A stretch of 28,337 bases of DNA from Mesostigma viride. Its lineage: Eukaryota > Streptophyta > Mesostigmatophyceae > Mesostigmatales > Mesostigmataceae. Under the pieces are notes generated by a model. The model had not been told where the DNA came from. It ran no database searches and saw nothing but the letters and a program-made list of their open reading frames with translations. Both the position numbers and the translations under genes were made by a program. Positions within the stretch are counted from its first letter, which is position 1; every line of letters starts with the position of its first letter. Location: the NCBI GenBank assembly GCA_009746045.1, contig RPFO01001307.1, positions 1 to 28,337 on the forward strand. Reading direction: 5' to 3'. Positions 8,661 to 21,125 of the stretch are shown here, piece after piece.

Positions 8661-11600
8661 ATGCGCGCGGATGCAGGTGAAGCGCACAACAAAGACCTAA
8701 GTCTCAAGTACGTCGAGATCAAGGGCAACCAACTTGCCCTCGACATGGCCAGCGCAATGGAATACTTGCTGAAGGACAACAATCACAAGACTGAAAACAC
8801 GAAAACTGCAGTAGGCTTGAGGGCGCTTGAGCGGCTGCCAGGTGCGGTTGTGAAGGTTATGGGGAAACAGTACCGCCCTGCGCTGAAAAGAAAGGCGTCG
8901 GAGTCCTTCGCTCAGGAGGTTGTCGCTAATATCGTGCAAGGTTTCCAGGAATTGGGCAAGTCGGATGAGCACAGGAACGCGAAGTGCGCTGTGCTGTCAA
9001 TGTGCTTGGGAAAGGACGGCATGAACAATCAAGGGCATTGCACTCTCGCGCGGCTGCTTCACGTCACGCCCAAGGATATCCAGACCGCAAGGGGAATGAG
9101 GATGGGGGGCGACCTTCCCGCCCTGAAGGCGCCCCCTCGTGCTTTACGGTCGGACAAGTTTCCGGAGGAGGTCAAAGACATCGTCGGGAGTTACTGGTTG
9201 TCAGACCTAAACACGAGGGCGTCTCCCAACCATAAGGACGTGGTCAATGAGTTCGAAAGGAAGGGAAACGCCAGGATCCTCATTTCCTCCCAGGGCGGAA
9301 GGTACTATTTGGACTCGCTTGAAACGATTTACAAGCGGTTCTGTTCTGACGCGTCGCCGTACAAGGGAGGTATCGTGACGACTGCGGACGGGACAAGGTA
9401 CAAGGTGGGGTACACGAAGTTCGTGGAGTTCATGCCCAAGTGCGTAAAGGGCGTGTGGAAGGACCGGGACTTGTGCGCATGCGAAAAGCACGTCGTCTTC
9501 GAGTCTCTGCTCTCTGCCTTCGCCAAAGGCGTCAAGGAGTTGAAGAGCACGCTGGAGATCGAGGAGAGGGAGGGTATCCCTTCCGTGCCTGACAATGCCC
9601 ATGATTTCGTTCGACGTTTCACCTGCCACAGGGCTGAGAGGGGGGAGGGGGGGCAAGGAGGGGGGAGGACGGGCGGCCCGTTCGTTAACGTCCCAATGAA
9701 CTGCTTGGAAGGGACGTGCAACGAGTGTGGGATTTCCGAGTTCATCGTGACGGACCAGATGAAGGGGTGGACAAAGAAGTACACGTGGTTCGACTTCATA
9801 AAGGAGGGCACAGCGCCCCGTGGGACGGTAAGCATGTATATTTGCATCGTTGAATATATATATGTAGACTTTCATACTTCCAACGGCCGTTGGCGTTGGG
9901 AAATTCCCAGCTGCTGACTTCCATTCTTCGGTCAATCCATGGTGCGCGGGCATGTATATTTGCATCGTTGAATATATATATGTAGACTTTCATACTTCCA
10001 ACGGCCGTTGGCGTTGGGAAATTCCCAGCTGCTGACTTCCATTCTTCGGTCAATCCATGGTGCGCGGGTGTGTTGTGTTGCAGGAGGAGGATGTGGCGCC
10101 GCAAATGAACCTGCAGCAAAAACTCATCAAGTCAACCCTCTCGGAGCTCCATGAACTCATTACGGCGCGCTTCCCGGAATTCGCCATTCACGTCCATACA
10201 TGGGCCTGGCAGCACCACGCTTACAAGGAGTGCATTGACGTGATGCCGCTGGGAACGGTGGTGGTCCTGATGGACTACTCGGAGAACTATTCGGACCACC
10301 TGCAGAAACAGTTGCAGGCGCAGTACTGGTACCCAAGTAGTTACGTCCTGATGCCGGTGATCGTGATGTACCGTGATCCCGTATCGCTGGAAATCAAAAG
10401 GGTGAAGCACGATTACATGGGGAAGGACGTACCGAGGAATGCCCAGACCCTGGAGTTCGTGATGAAGAATACCCTTAACGTGCTGAGGGAGGAGGGGGTG
10501 GAGGTGAGGAACTGGATCAGTTGGTCCGACAACTGTAAGGAGCAGTTCCAATCCCGGTATGTGTTGGCGATGGCTGCGGACCTGCTCGAGGCCGACCCCG
10601 ACTTGGAATCATTGGAGTGGAACTACTCGTGTGCAGGACATGGGAAGGGGGAGTCGGACGGGGAGGGGGGACGGTCAAAAGCATCCTCAAAAGAGCGCAG
10701 ATGCAGGAGGACAATCGGAACCTGAATACGGTGGAGGCACTGGTGGCCTACCTGAACCGGGATTGGAGAACCGGCAAAGACTCGAGTCGACCATCGGCAC
10801 AATCGGACGTGGTTCGACGGGCATTTCTTCTCGATAACGTAAGTAAAGACAGTTGCTTTCTGGTGGTCAAGTGCAGTTCTATAATTTGTCTCTGGTTACA
10901 CTTTACAGAGGACAGCTTCCTTGATGCAGTTTGAAGTTTCATAAGGCCAACGGCCGTTGGAGCTGGAAAATCGTATAATTGTTGAGTGCCAACGGCCGTT
11001 GGAGTTGAGAAATGTACTTATATAAAGTTTCCAAGGGCCAACGGCCGTTGGAGTTGGGAAATCTTATAATTGTTGAGTGCCAACGGCCGTTGGAGTTGGG
11101 AAATGTGCTGTGATGTTGTTTCATGGATTTACAATTGCAGATTCTCACGTCCGGTAAGGAGCGAGGCCCGATCCGAGATATCTCCACGGCACACCAGTGG
11201 CGACTGGACAAAAAGGGCGAGCGGGTCGAGGTGGTAAAGCTCAGGCGTTTTTCATGCTTCAGTTGTGCGGAGTGCCGAGAGGGCAAGTGGACGACATGCC
11301 CAAACGATTGGAGCAGCTCGTCGTGGACTGTAAAACTCCAGGCGAGTAAGTCGCGGAACCCCACGCGATATCCGGGAACCCGCCTGAACCACGTTCAAAC
11401 GGCAAGAAACGAGTTGGGGCGTGGTTTGCAGGAGGGGGAGGCCGTCGCAGTCGCATCTGAGAGGGGGCACAAGGACCATGTGCCCGACCACCCGTACTGG
11501 TTGGCGAAAGTTGTTCGAGTCGCCCACCAACTCGACAAGGATGAGTGTTTAAACAAACATACAGGGGGGGGGGCGAGGTTTTTAAGAAAGGCAACTGGGT

Positions 11601-11925
11601 AATGTACGTAAAATACTTCGAGAGGTGCTCCTCCTCCGGATCGGACGCCCGACGCTTCTTCTGGAACCCAGACGACCGAGAACCCTTAACTGCAATCGTG
11701 TGCTACCTGAGCGTCGCAAAGGTCACGAAGGGCAAGTGGGAAGGACATCCGGACAACACGCGACAGGGCTGGTTCACAATTGCGAAGAAGGTGGACGCCG
11801 AAATTACGGTACGTCATTCCAAACATTACTGTGTAAAATTGGTGTTTGTATGTCGCATGTGTTTTTTTGTCGACGGTCGTTCACCTTACTAATGTTACAT
11901 ACAGGGCAATCAGCCTATACTTTAG
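8661..11925 (+). CDS. Transposase-like protein with DDE-type acidic triad and Cys/His clusters; four exons, two apparent -1 frame changes
   Basis: Proposed exons are 8661-9827, 10084-10838, 11141-11808 and 11905-11925, with every intron in phase 0; the product is about 870 residues. Visible features: a helix-turn-helix-like stretch near residues 130-150; CxCxxH near 271-276; CxxxxCxxC near 347-355; then an RNase H-like core with Asp453 (LMDYSENY), Asp538 (SWSDNC) and Asp581/Glu583 (GHGKGESDGEGG). Exon 3 has a Cys cluster (CxxCxxC, from base 11255) and a YWLAKV segment. From memory, the HGKG-SD-GG signature and the overall order match multicopy uncharacterised proteins of many eukaryotes, probably transposon-derived; I cannot fix the superfamily. 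The frame changes by -1 after 10670 and again in the G-run 11564-11573. Each is explained by one missing G, so this is either a decayed copy, an assembly error, or true frameshifting. The start is uncertain: TGCAG at 8672-8676 could be a splice acceptor, making the upstream 62-bp array intronic. Confidence 0.72.
9828..10083 (+). other. Intron 1 of the transposase-like gene (256 bp)
   Basis: Donor ACG|GTAAGC and acceptor GTTGCAG|GAG, phase 0. It joins the frame ending ...GTAPRGT to the frame starting EEDVAPQMN. It contains a perfect 118-bp tandem duplication and two palindromes. Confidence 0.75.
9832..10068. repeat. Perfect 118-bp tandem duplication within intron 1
   Basis: Bases 9832-9949 and 9950-10067 are identical by eye, and each holds one CCAACGGCCGTTGG (9880 and 9998). 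The lack of any difference points to a very recent duplication. Confidence 0.96.
10839..11140 (+). other. Intron 2 of the transposase-like gene (302 bp)
   Basis: Donor AAC|GTAAGT and acceptor AATTGCAG|ATT, phase 0. It holds four copies of the palindrome. The protein frame is continuous across it: FLLDN joins ILTSGKERG. Confidence 0.75.
10934..11115. repeat. 91-bp tandem duplication within intron 2
   Basis: Copies 10934-11024 and 11025-11115 align with few substitutions. Each contains two palindromes (10947 and 10989; 11038 and 11080) and the shared stretch ATAATTGTTGAGTG. Confidence 0.92.
11809..11904 (+). other. Intron 3 of the transposase-like gene (96 bp)
   Basis: Donor ACG|GTACGT, branch-site-like CTTACTAAT about 12 bases before the acceptor, and ACATACAG|GGC, phase 0. 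The terminal exon adds only GNQPIL and a TAG stop at 11923-11925. This is the one intron here without a palindrome copy. Confidence 0.6.
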
Positions 11926-11967
11926 CTTGGCTGCATGGCGCATGTCGCATATCTTAATTTCTCAAAG

Positions 11968-11981
11968 CCAACGGCCGTTGG
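11968..11981. repeat. Solitary copy of the dispersed palindrome CCAACGGCCGTTGG
   Basis: An exact 14-mer 43 bp after the gene's stop codon, with TTTC six bases upstream and GAAA six bases downstream. It is the only exact copy in the window not inside an obvious tandem duplication, so it may show the element's basic form. Confidence 0.9.
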
Positions 11982-12130
11982 ACTTACGAAACTGGACAAG
12001 TGCCAAGTGCGGATTGGGTACTAAAATGGGCATTCTTGTTGAGGATGACCAGTTGTGTTTATATATTTTTGCATGGTGGCGGATGACTTGGCGTGTTGTT
12101 GCATTTTTACATACGGGTGTATGGTAGGCC

Positions 12131-12160
12131 TTAAACCCTAAACCCCTACACTCCTAAACC
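12131..12160. repeat. Short CCCTAAA telomere-like tract
   Basis: TTAAACCCTAAACCCCTACA followed by CTCCTAAACC: one exact CCCTAAA plus variants, including CCCTACA, the complement of the TGTAGGG heptamers at 27071-27140. It is far too short for an active telomere. It sits at the left edge of the GT-rich block. Confidence 0.6.
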
Positions 12161-12169
12161 ATATTTACC

Positions 12170-13965
12170 CTTATATGTTGGGTGTGTTGTGTGAATGTTG
12201 GGTATGTGTGTTGGGGCGTGTGTGTTGTGTGTGTGTGTTGGGTGCATTCATGAAGGTGCGGGGGCGTGTAGGGTGTGTGCAAAGTGTCTTGTGTGTTGAT
12301 GTTGGGTGTGGGGGGGGGAGGTACATGTGTGTTGTGTGTGTGACTTAGTAGGTGTGTTGTGTGTGTGACTTAGGTGTGTGTGTTGTTTGTGTTGGATATG
12401 TGTTGTGTGTGTGTGTGTTGTGTGTGTGTAGGGTGTCTTGTGTGTTGGTTTCTTGTTTTTAGTAGGTGTTGGGTGTGTGTATGTCGGGTGCAAACATAGT
12501 GTGTGTGTGTGTGTGTTCGGTATGTGTGTTGGGTGTCTTGTGTGTGTGTGTTCGGTATGTGTGTTGAGGCGTGTGTGTGTGCTCTGTGTATGTATGTTGT
12601 GTGTGTGTGTGTTGGGGCGTGTGCGTGTGTGTGTTGTGTGCATGTTAATTGTCATGTATTGGTGTTGAGTGTGAGGGGGGGATGGACGTGTGTGTTGTGT
12701 GTGACTTAGGTGTGTTATGTGTGTGTTGTGTGTGACTTAAGTGTGTAGTGTGTGTGTTGTGTGTGTTGGATGTGTGGTGTGGGTGTGGGTGTGGGTGTGT
12801 GGGTGGGTGGGGGGGGGCCAAGTGTCTTGTGTGTTGGTATTGGGTTTGTGTGGGGGGGTGTACGTGTGTGTTGTGTGTGACTTAGGTGTGTTTTGTGTGT
12901 GTTGTGTGTGATCGACCTAGGTGTGTGTTGCGTGTGTGTGTTGGGTGTACATGTGTTCATAAAGGGTGTGGGTGTGTGTAGGGTGTGTGCAAAGTGTCTT
13001 GTGTGTTGGTGTTGGGTGTGGGGGGGGGAAAGTACGTGTGTGTTGTGTGTGTGACTTAGGTGTGTTGTGTGTGTGTTGTTTGCATGTTATTGTTGGTGTT
13101 GTGGGGGGGGGGATGTACGTGTACGTGTGTTGTGTGTTGGTGTCTTATTTTTAGGTGTTGGTGTGTGTGTCGTGGGTGCAAACATTGTGTGTGTGTGTGT
13201 GTGTTGGGTGTGTGTTGGGTGTCTTGTGTGTTTGGTGTTTTTGGTAGGTGTTGTGTGTGCGTGTTTTCGGTATGTGTGTTGGGTGTCTTGTGTGTGTGTG
13301 GTATGTGTTTGGGTGTTGTTGTGTGTGCAGTGTTGGGGCATGTGTGTGTGTGTGTTGGGGCATGTGTGTGTGTTGTGGCATGTTAATTGTCATGTGTTGG
13401 TGTTGTGTGTGGGGGGGGGGGATGTACGTGTGTGTTGTGTGTTACTTAGGTGTGTTATGTGTGTGTTGGGTGTGGGTGTCGTGGGCCGACCGGTGCAAAC
13501 ATTGTGTGTGTGTGTGTGTTGGGTGTGTGTTGGGTGTCTTGTGTGTTGGTGTCTTGTTTTTAGTAGGTGTTGTGTGTGCGTGTTTTCGGTATGTGTGTTG
13601 GGTGTCTTTTGTGTGTGTGGTGTGTGTTTGGGTGTTGTTGTGTGTGCAGTGTTGGGGCATGTGTGTGTGTGTTGGGGCATGTGTGTGTGTGTGTTGGGGC
13701 ATGTGTGTCAGTGTGTGTGTTGTGGCCTGTTAATTGTCATGTGTTGGTGTTGTGTGTGGGGGGGCGGGATGTACCTATGTGTTGTGTGTTATAACAACTA
13801 TACTTAGGTGTGTTATGTGTGTGTTGCGTGTGTGTGTTGGGTGTGTGTTGCATGGCTGTCTTGTGTGTTGGTGTCTTGTTTTTAGGTGTTGGTGTGTGTC
13901 TTGGGTGCAAACATAGTGTGTGTGTGTGTTGGGTGTGTTGTTCGTGTGTGTATGAAAATATAGAA
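12170..13965. repeat. GT-rich degenerate repeat domain with higher-order modules
   Basis: About 1.8 kb almost lacking A and C on the + strand. Besides (GT)n it shows recurring landmarks: GTGCAAA(CAT) at about 12279, 12491, 12989, 13178, 13495 and 13907; TTAATTGTCATGT near 12645, 13382 and 13731; TGACTTAGG; and G-runs of 7-12. Landmark order recurs with spacings of roughly 300-500 bp, so this is a diverged higher-order repeat rather than a plain microsatellite. No gene. Confidence 0.9.
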
Positions 13966-14070
13966 AATTGTTATATTTGACGATAGTCATAGTGTACTAC
14001 TAAAAACTTGTACATACATATGCTGGAATGATTTTCTTTTTACTATTTCATTCACTATTGCTTATTTCTT
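13966..14070. other. AT-rich junction between GT-rich and CA-rich repeats
   Basis: About 105 bp of ordinary AT-rich sequence separating the two repeat domains. An ATG at 14028 opens a frame with a hydrophobic start that runs into the 40-bp array; I regard it as accidental. Confidence 0.6.
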
Positions 14071-16699
14071 CACACATGTACATGCACGCAAGGGGCGGCT
14101 GCACATACACGTACACACACCGCGCACGCAAGGGGCGGCTGCACACACACGTACATCCACCGCGCACGCAAGGGGCAACTGCACACACACGTACATACAC
14201 CGCGCACGCAAGGGGCGAGTGCGCACACACGTACATACACCGCGCACGCAAGGGGCGGCTGCACACACACGTACACACACCATGCACGCAAGGGCCGGCT
14301 GCACTCACATGTACATACACCATGCACGCAAGGGGCGGCTGCACACACACGTACACACACCATGCACGCAAGGGCCGGCTGCACTCACATGTACATCCAC
14401 CGCGCACGCAAGGGCCGGCTGCACACACACGTACATACACCGCGCACGCAAGGGGCAACTGCACACACATGTACATACACCGCGCAACCACGGGGCGGCT
14501 GCACACACACGTACATACACCGCGCACGCAAGGGGCGGCTGCACACATACGTACCTACACCGCGCACGCAAGGGGCGACTGCACACACATGTACATCCAC
14601 CGCGCACGCAAGGGCCGGCTGCACACACACGTACACACACCATGCACGCAAGGGCCGGCTGCACACACACGTACATACACCGCGCACGCAAGGGGCGGCT
14701 GCACACACACGTACCTACACCGCGCACGCAAGGGGCGGCTGCACACACACGTACACACACCATGCACGCAAGGAGCGACTTCACGCACAGGTACACACAC
14801 CATGCACGCAAGGTTCGGCTGCACACACATGTACATCCACCGCGCACGCAAGGGGCGAGTGCAAACACATGTACATACACCGCGCACGCAAGGGGCAACT
14901 GCCCACACATGTACATCCACCGCGCACGCAAGGGCCGGCTGCACTCACATGTACACACACCGCGCACGCAAGGGCCGGCTGCACACACACGTACATACAC
15001 CGCGCACGCAAGGGGCAACTGCACACACACGTACACACCATGCACGCAAGGGGCTGCTGCACACACACTTACACTCACCATGCACGCGGGGCGGCTGCAC
15101 ACACACGTACACACACCGCGCACGCAAGGGACGGCTGCACACACACGTACATACACCGCGCACGCAAGGGGCGGCTGCACTTACATGTACACACACCACG
15201 CACGCAAGGGGCGGCTGCACACACACGTACATACACCGCGCACGCAAGGACCGGCTCCACTCACATGTACATCCACCGCGCAACCACGGGGCGGCTGCAC
15301 ACACACGTACATACACCGCGCACGCAAGGGGCTGCTGCACACACACTTACACACAAAATGCACGCTTGGGGCGACGGCACTCACATGTACATACACCGCG
15401 CACGAAAGGGGTGGCTGCACACACACGTACATCCACCGCGCACGCAAGGGGCGGCTGCACACACACATACATACATGCACCATGCACGCAAGGGGCGAGT
15501 GCACACACATGTACATACACCGCGCACGCAAGGGGCAACTGCCCACACATGGACATACACCGCGCACGCAAGGGGCGGCTGCACACACACGTACCACCGC
15601 GCACGCAAGGGGCGAGTGCACACACACGTACACACACCGCGCACGCAAGGGGCTGCTGCACACACACGTACACACACCATGCACGCAATTGCCGGCATGC
15701 ACACACACGTACATCCACCGCGCACGCAAGGGGCAACTGCACACACACGTACACACACCGCGCACGCTTGGGGCAGCTGCACTCACATGTACACACACCG
15801 CGCACGCTTGGGGCGGCTGCACACACACGTACCTACACCGCGCACGCAAGGGGCGGCTGCACACACACGTACATACACCGCGCACGCAAGGGGCGGCTGC
15901 ACACATACGTACACACACCGCGCACGCAAGGGGCGGCTGCACACACACGTACATACACCATGCACGCAAGGGGCTGCACACACACTTACACACACCGCAC
16001 GCAAGGGCGGCATGCACACACACTGCATACACCGCGCACGCAAGGGGCGGCTGCACACACGTACATACACCGCGCACGCAAGGGGCGGTGCACACACACG
16101 TACACACACCGCGCACGCAAGGGGCGGCTGCACACACACGTACACACACCATGCACGCAAGGCGGCTGCACACACACGTACATCCACTGCGCACGCAAGG
16201 GGCAACTGCACACACATGTACACACGCTCGGGGCGGCTGCACACACACTTACACACACCATGCACGCAAGGGCCGGCATGCACACACACTGGCATACACC
16301 GCGCACGCAAGGGGCGGCTGCACACACATGTACATACACCATGCACGCAAGGCAAGGATTCACACACACGTACACACACCGCGCACGCAAGGGGCGGCTG
16401 CACACAAACGTACACACACCATGCACGCAATTGCCGGCATGCACACACACGTACATCCACCGCGCACGCAAGGGGCAACTGCACACACATGTACACACGC
16501 TTGGGGCGGCTGCACTCACATGTACACACACCGCGCACGCAAGGGCCGGCTGCACACACACGTACATACACCGCGCACGCAAGGGGCAACTGCACACACA
16601 CGTACATCCACCGCGCACGCAAGGGGCAACTGCACACACATGTACACACACCGCGCACGCTTGGGGCAGCTGCACTCACATGTACACACACCGCGCACG

Positions 16700-17820
16700 C
16701 TTGGGGCAGCTGCACTCACATGTACACACACCGCGCACGCAAGGGCCGGCTGCACACACACGAAAAACCACCGCGCACGCAAGGGGCAACTGCACACACA
16801 CGTACATCCACCGCGCACGCAAGGGGCGGCTGCACACACACGTACACACACCGCGCACGCAAGGGGCAACTGCACACACATGTACACACACCGCGCACGC
16901 TTGGGGCGGCTGCACACACACGTACCTACACCGCGCACGCAAGGGGCGGCTGCACACACACGTACATACACCGCGCACGCAAGGGGCAACTGCACACACA
17001 TGTACATACACCGCGCAACCACGGGGCGGCTGCACACACACGTACATACACCGCGCACGCAAGGGGCAACTGCACACACATGTACACACACCGCGCACGC
17101 TTGGGGCGGCTGCACACACACGTACCTACACCGCGCACGCAAGGGGCGGCTGCACACACACGTACATACACCGCGCACGCAAGGGGCAACTGCACACACA
17201 TGTACATACACCGCGCAACCACGGGGCGGCTGCACACACACGTACACACACCGCGCACGCAAGGGGCAACTGCACACACACGTACATACACCATGCACGC
17301 AAGGGGCTGCACACACACTTACACACACCTTGCACGCAAGGGCCGGCATGCACACACACTGGCATACACCGCGCACGCAAGGGGCGGCTGCACACACGTA
17401 CATACACCGCGCACGCAAGGGGCGAGTGCACACACACGTACACACACCGCGCACGCAATTAAGGGACGGCTGCACACACACGTACATACACCGCGCACGC
17501 AAGGGGCAACGGCACTCACATGTACATACACCATGCACGCAAGGGGCGGCTGCACACACACGTACACACACCATGCACGCAAGGAGCGACTTCACGCACA
17601 GGTACACACACCATGCACGCAAGGTTCGGCTGCACACACATGTACATCCACCGCGCACGCAAGGGGCGGCTGCACACACATGTACATACACCATGCACGC
17701 AAGGGGCGGCTGCACACACATGTACATCCACCGCGCACGCAAGGGGCGAGTGCACACACACGTACACACACCGCGCACGCAAGGGGCGGCTGCACACACA
17801 CGTACACACACCATGCACGC
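16700..17820. repeat. Segmental duplication inside the 40-bp array, copy A
   Basis: Rare variants recur 5,961 bp away in the same order: CGAAAAACC at 16761 and 22722, and the CTTACACACACCTTGCACG cluster at about 17320 and 23280, followed by CGCAATTAAGGGACGG. Copy B is about 22661-23781. A third, partial recurrence of the rare cluster begins near 24450. Confidence 0.85.
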
Positions 17821-18610
17821 AATTGCCGGCATGCACACACACGTACATCCACCGCGCACGCTTGGGGCGGCTGCACACACATGTACACACACCGCGCACG
17901 CTTGGGGCGGCTGCACACACACGTACCTACACCGCGCACGCAAGGGGCGGCTGCACACACACGTACATACACCGCGCACGCAAGGGGCAACTGCACACAC
18001 ACGTACATCCACCGCGCACGCAAGGGGCAACTGCACACACATGTACACACACCGCGCACGCTTGGGGCGGCTGCACACATACGTACCTACACCGCGCACG
18101 CAAGGGGCGGCTGCACACACACGTACATACACCGCGCACGCAAGGGGCAACTGCACACACATGTACATACACCGCGCACGCAAGGGGCAACTGCACACAC
18201 ATGTACACACACCGCGCACGCAAGGGGCAACTGCACACACACGTACACACACCGCGCACGCTTGGGGCGGCTGCACACACATGTACCTACACCGCGCACG
18301 CAAGGGGCGGCTGCACACACACGTACATCCACCGCGCACGCAAGGGGCAACTGCACACACATGTACACACACCGCGCACGCTTGGGGCAGCTGCACACAC
18401 ACGTACACACACCATGCACGCAATTGCCGGCATGCACACACATGTACACACACCGCGCACGCTTGGGGCGGCTGCACACACATGTACCTACACCGCGCAC
18501 GCAAGGGGCGGCTGCACACACACGTACATCCACCGCGCACGCAAGGGGCAACTGCACACACATGTACACACACCGCGCACGCTTGGGGCAGCTGCACTCA
18601 CATGTACACA

Positions 18611-19250
18611 CACCGCACACGCAAGGGCCGGCTGCACACACACGTACATCCACCGCGCACGCAAGGGGCAACTGCACACACACGTACATACACCGCGCAC
18701 GCAAGGGGCGGCTGCACACACACGTACACACACCGCGCACGCAAGGGGCAACTGCACACACATGTACACACACCGCGCACGCTTGGGGCGGCTGCACACA
18801 CACGTACCTACACCGCGCACGCAAGGGGCGGCTGCACACACACGTACATCCACCGCGCACGCAAGGGGCAACTGCACACACATGTACACACACCGCGCAC
18901 GCTTGGGGCAGCTGCACACACATGTACACACACCGCACACGCAAGGGCCGGCTGCACACACACGTACATCCACCGCGCACGCAAGGGGCAACTGCACACA
19001 CACGTACATACACCGCGCACGCAAGGGGCGGCTGCACACACACGTACACACACCGCGCACGCAAGGGGCAACTGCACACACATGTACACACACCGCGCAC
19101 GCTTGGGGCGGCTGCACACACACGTACCTACACCGCGCACGCAAGGGGCGGCTGCACACACACGTACATCCACCGCGCACGCAAGGGGCAACTGCACACA
19201 CATGTACACACACCGCGCACGCTTGGGGCAGCTGCACTCACATGTACACA
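18611..19250. repeat. 320-bp higher-order repeat (8 x 40 bp)
   Basis: CACCGCACACGCAAGGGCCG occurs at 18611, 18931 and 19251, exactly 320 bp apart. The eight intervening monomer variants repeat in the same order with about one substitution; the third copy diverges after three monomers. Confidence 0.88.
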
Positions 19251-21125
19251 CACCGCACACGCAAGGGCCGGCTGCACACACACGTACATCCACCGCGCAC
19301 GCAAGGGGCAACTGCACACACACGTACATACACCGCGCACGCAAGGGGCGGCTGCACACACACGTACATACACCGCGCACGCAAGGGGCAACTGCACACA
19401 CATGTACATACACCGCGCAACCACGGGGCGGCTGCACACACACGTACATACACCGCGCACGCAAGGGGCGGCTGCACACATACGTACCTACACCGCGCAC
19501 GCAAGGGGCGACTGCACACCCATGTACATCCACCGCGCACGCAAGGGCCGGCTGCACACACACGTACACACACCATGCACGCAAGGGCCGGCTGCACACA
19601 CACGTACATCCACCGCGCACGCAAGGGGCGGCTGCACACACACGTACACACACCGCGCACGCAAGGGGCAACTGCACACACATGTACACACACCGCGCAC
19701 GCTTGGGGCGGCTGCACACACACGTACCTACACCGCGCACGCAAGGGCCGGCTGCACACACACGTACATACACCGCGCACGCAAGGGGCAACTGCACACA
19801 CATGTACATACACCGCGCAACCACGGGGCGGCTGCACACACACGTACATACACCGCGCACGCTTGGGGCAGCTGCACTCACATGTACACACACCGCGCAC
19901 GCAAGGGGCGACTGCACACACATGTACATCCACCGCGCACGCAAGGGCCGGCTGCACACACACGTACACACACCATGCACGCAAGGGCCGGCTGCACACA
20001 CACGTACATCCACCGCGCACGCAAGGGCCGGCTGCACACACACGTACATACACCGCGCACGCAAGGGGCAACTGCACACACATGTACACACACCGCGCAC
20101 GCAAGGGGCAACTGCACACACACGTACACACACCGCGCACGCTTGGGGCGGCTGCACACACACGTACCTACACCGCGCACGCAAGGGGCGGCTGCACACA
20201 CACGTACATCCACCGCGCACGCAAGGGGCAACTGCACACACATGTACACACACCGCGCACGCTTGGGGCAGCTGCACTCACATGTACACACACCGCGCAC
20301 GCAAGGGGCGGCTGCACACACACGTACATCCACCGCGCACGCAAGGGGCAACTGCACACACACGTACATCCACCGCGCACGCAAGGGGCGGCTGCACACA
20401 CACGTACACACACCGCGCACGCAAGGGGCAACTGCACACACATGTACACACACCGCGCACGCTTGGGGCGGCTGCACACACACGTACCTACACCGCGCAC
20501 GCAAGGGGCGGCTGCACACACACGTACATACACCGCGCACGCAAGGGGCAACTGCACACACACGTACATCCACCGCGCACGCAAGGGGCAACTGCACACA
20601 CATGTACACACACCGCGCACGCTTGGGGCGGCTGCACACATACGTACCTACACCGCGCACGCAAGGGGCGGCTGCACACACACGTACATACACCGCGCAC
20701 GCAAGGGGCAACTGCACACACATGTACATACACCGCGCACGCAAGGGGCAACTGCACACACATGTACACACACCGCGCACGCAAGGGGCAACTGCACACA
20801 CACGTACACACACCGCGCACGCTTGGGGCGGCTGCACACACACGTACCTACACCGCGCACGCAAGGGGCGGCTGCACACACACGTACATCCACCGCGCAC
20901 GCAAGGGGCAACTGCACACACATGTACACACACCGCGCACGCTTGGGGCAGCTGCACTCACATGTACACACACCGCGCACGCAAGGGCCGGCTGCACACA
21001 CACGTACATACACCGCGCACGCAAGGGGCAACTGCACACACATGTACACACACCGCGCACGCTTGGGGCAGCTGCACACACACGTACACACACCATGCAC
21101 GCAATTGCCGGCATGCACACACACG

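Noticed and set aside
11346-11431. Possible extra intron in exon 3 (GTAAGT ... TTTGCAG)
   Set aside because: Removing it leads to a stop at 11458-11460, while the unspliced frame continues into plausible protein (YWLAKVVRVAHQL).
12248-13807. Cys/Val-rich or Thr/His-rich open frames in the GT-rich domain
   Set aside because: They are simple-sequence translations in overlapping frames.
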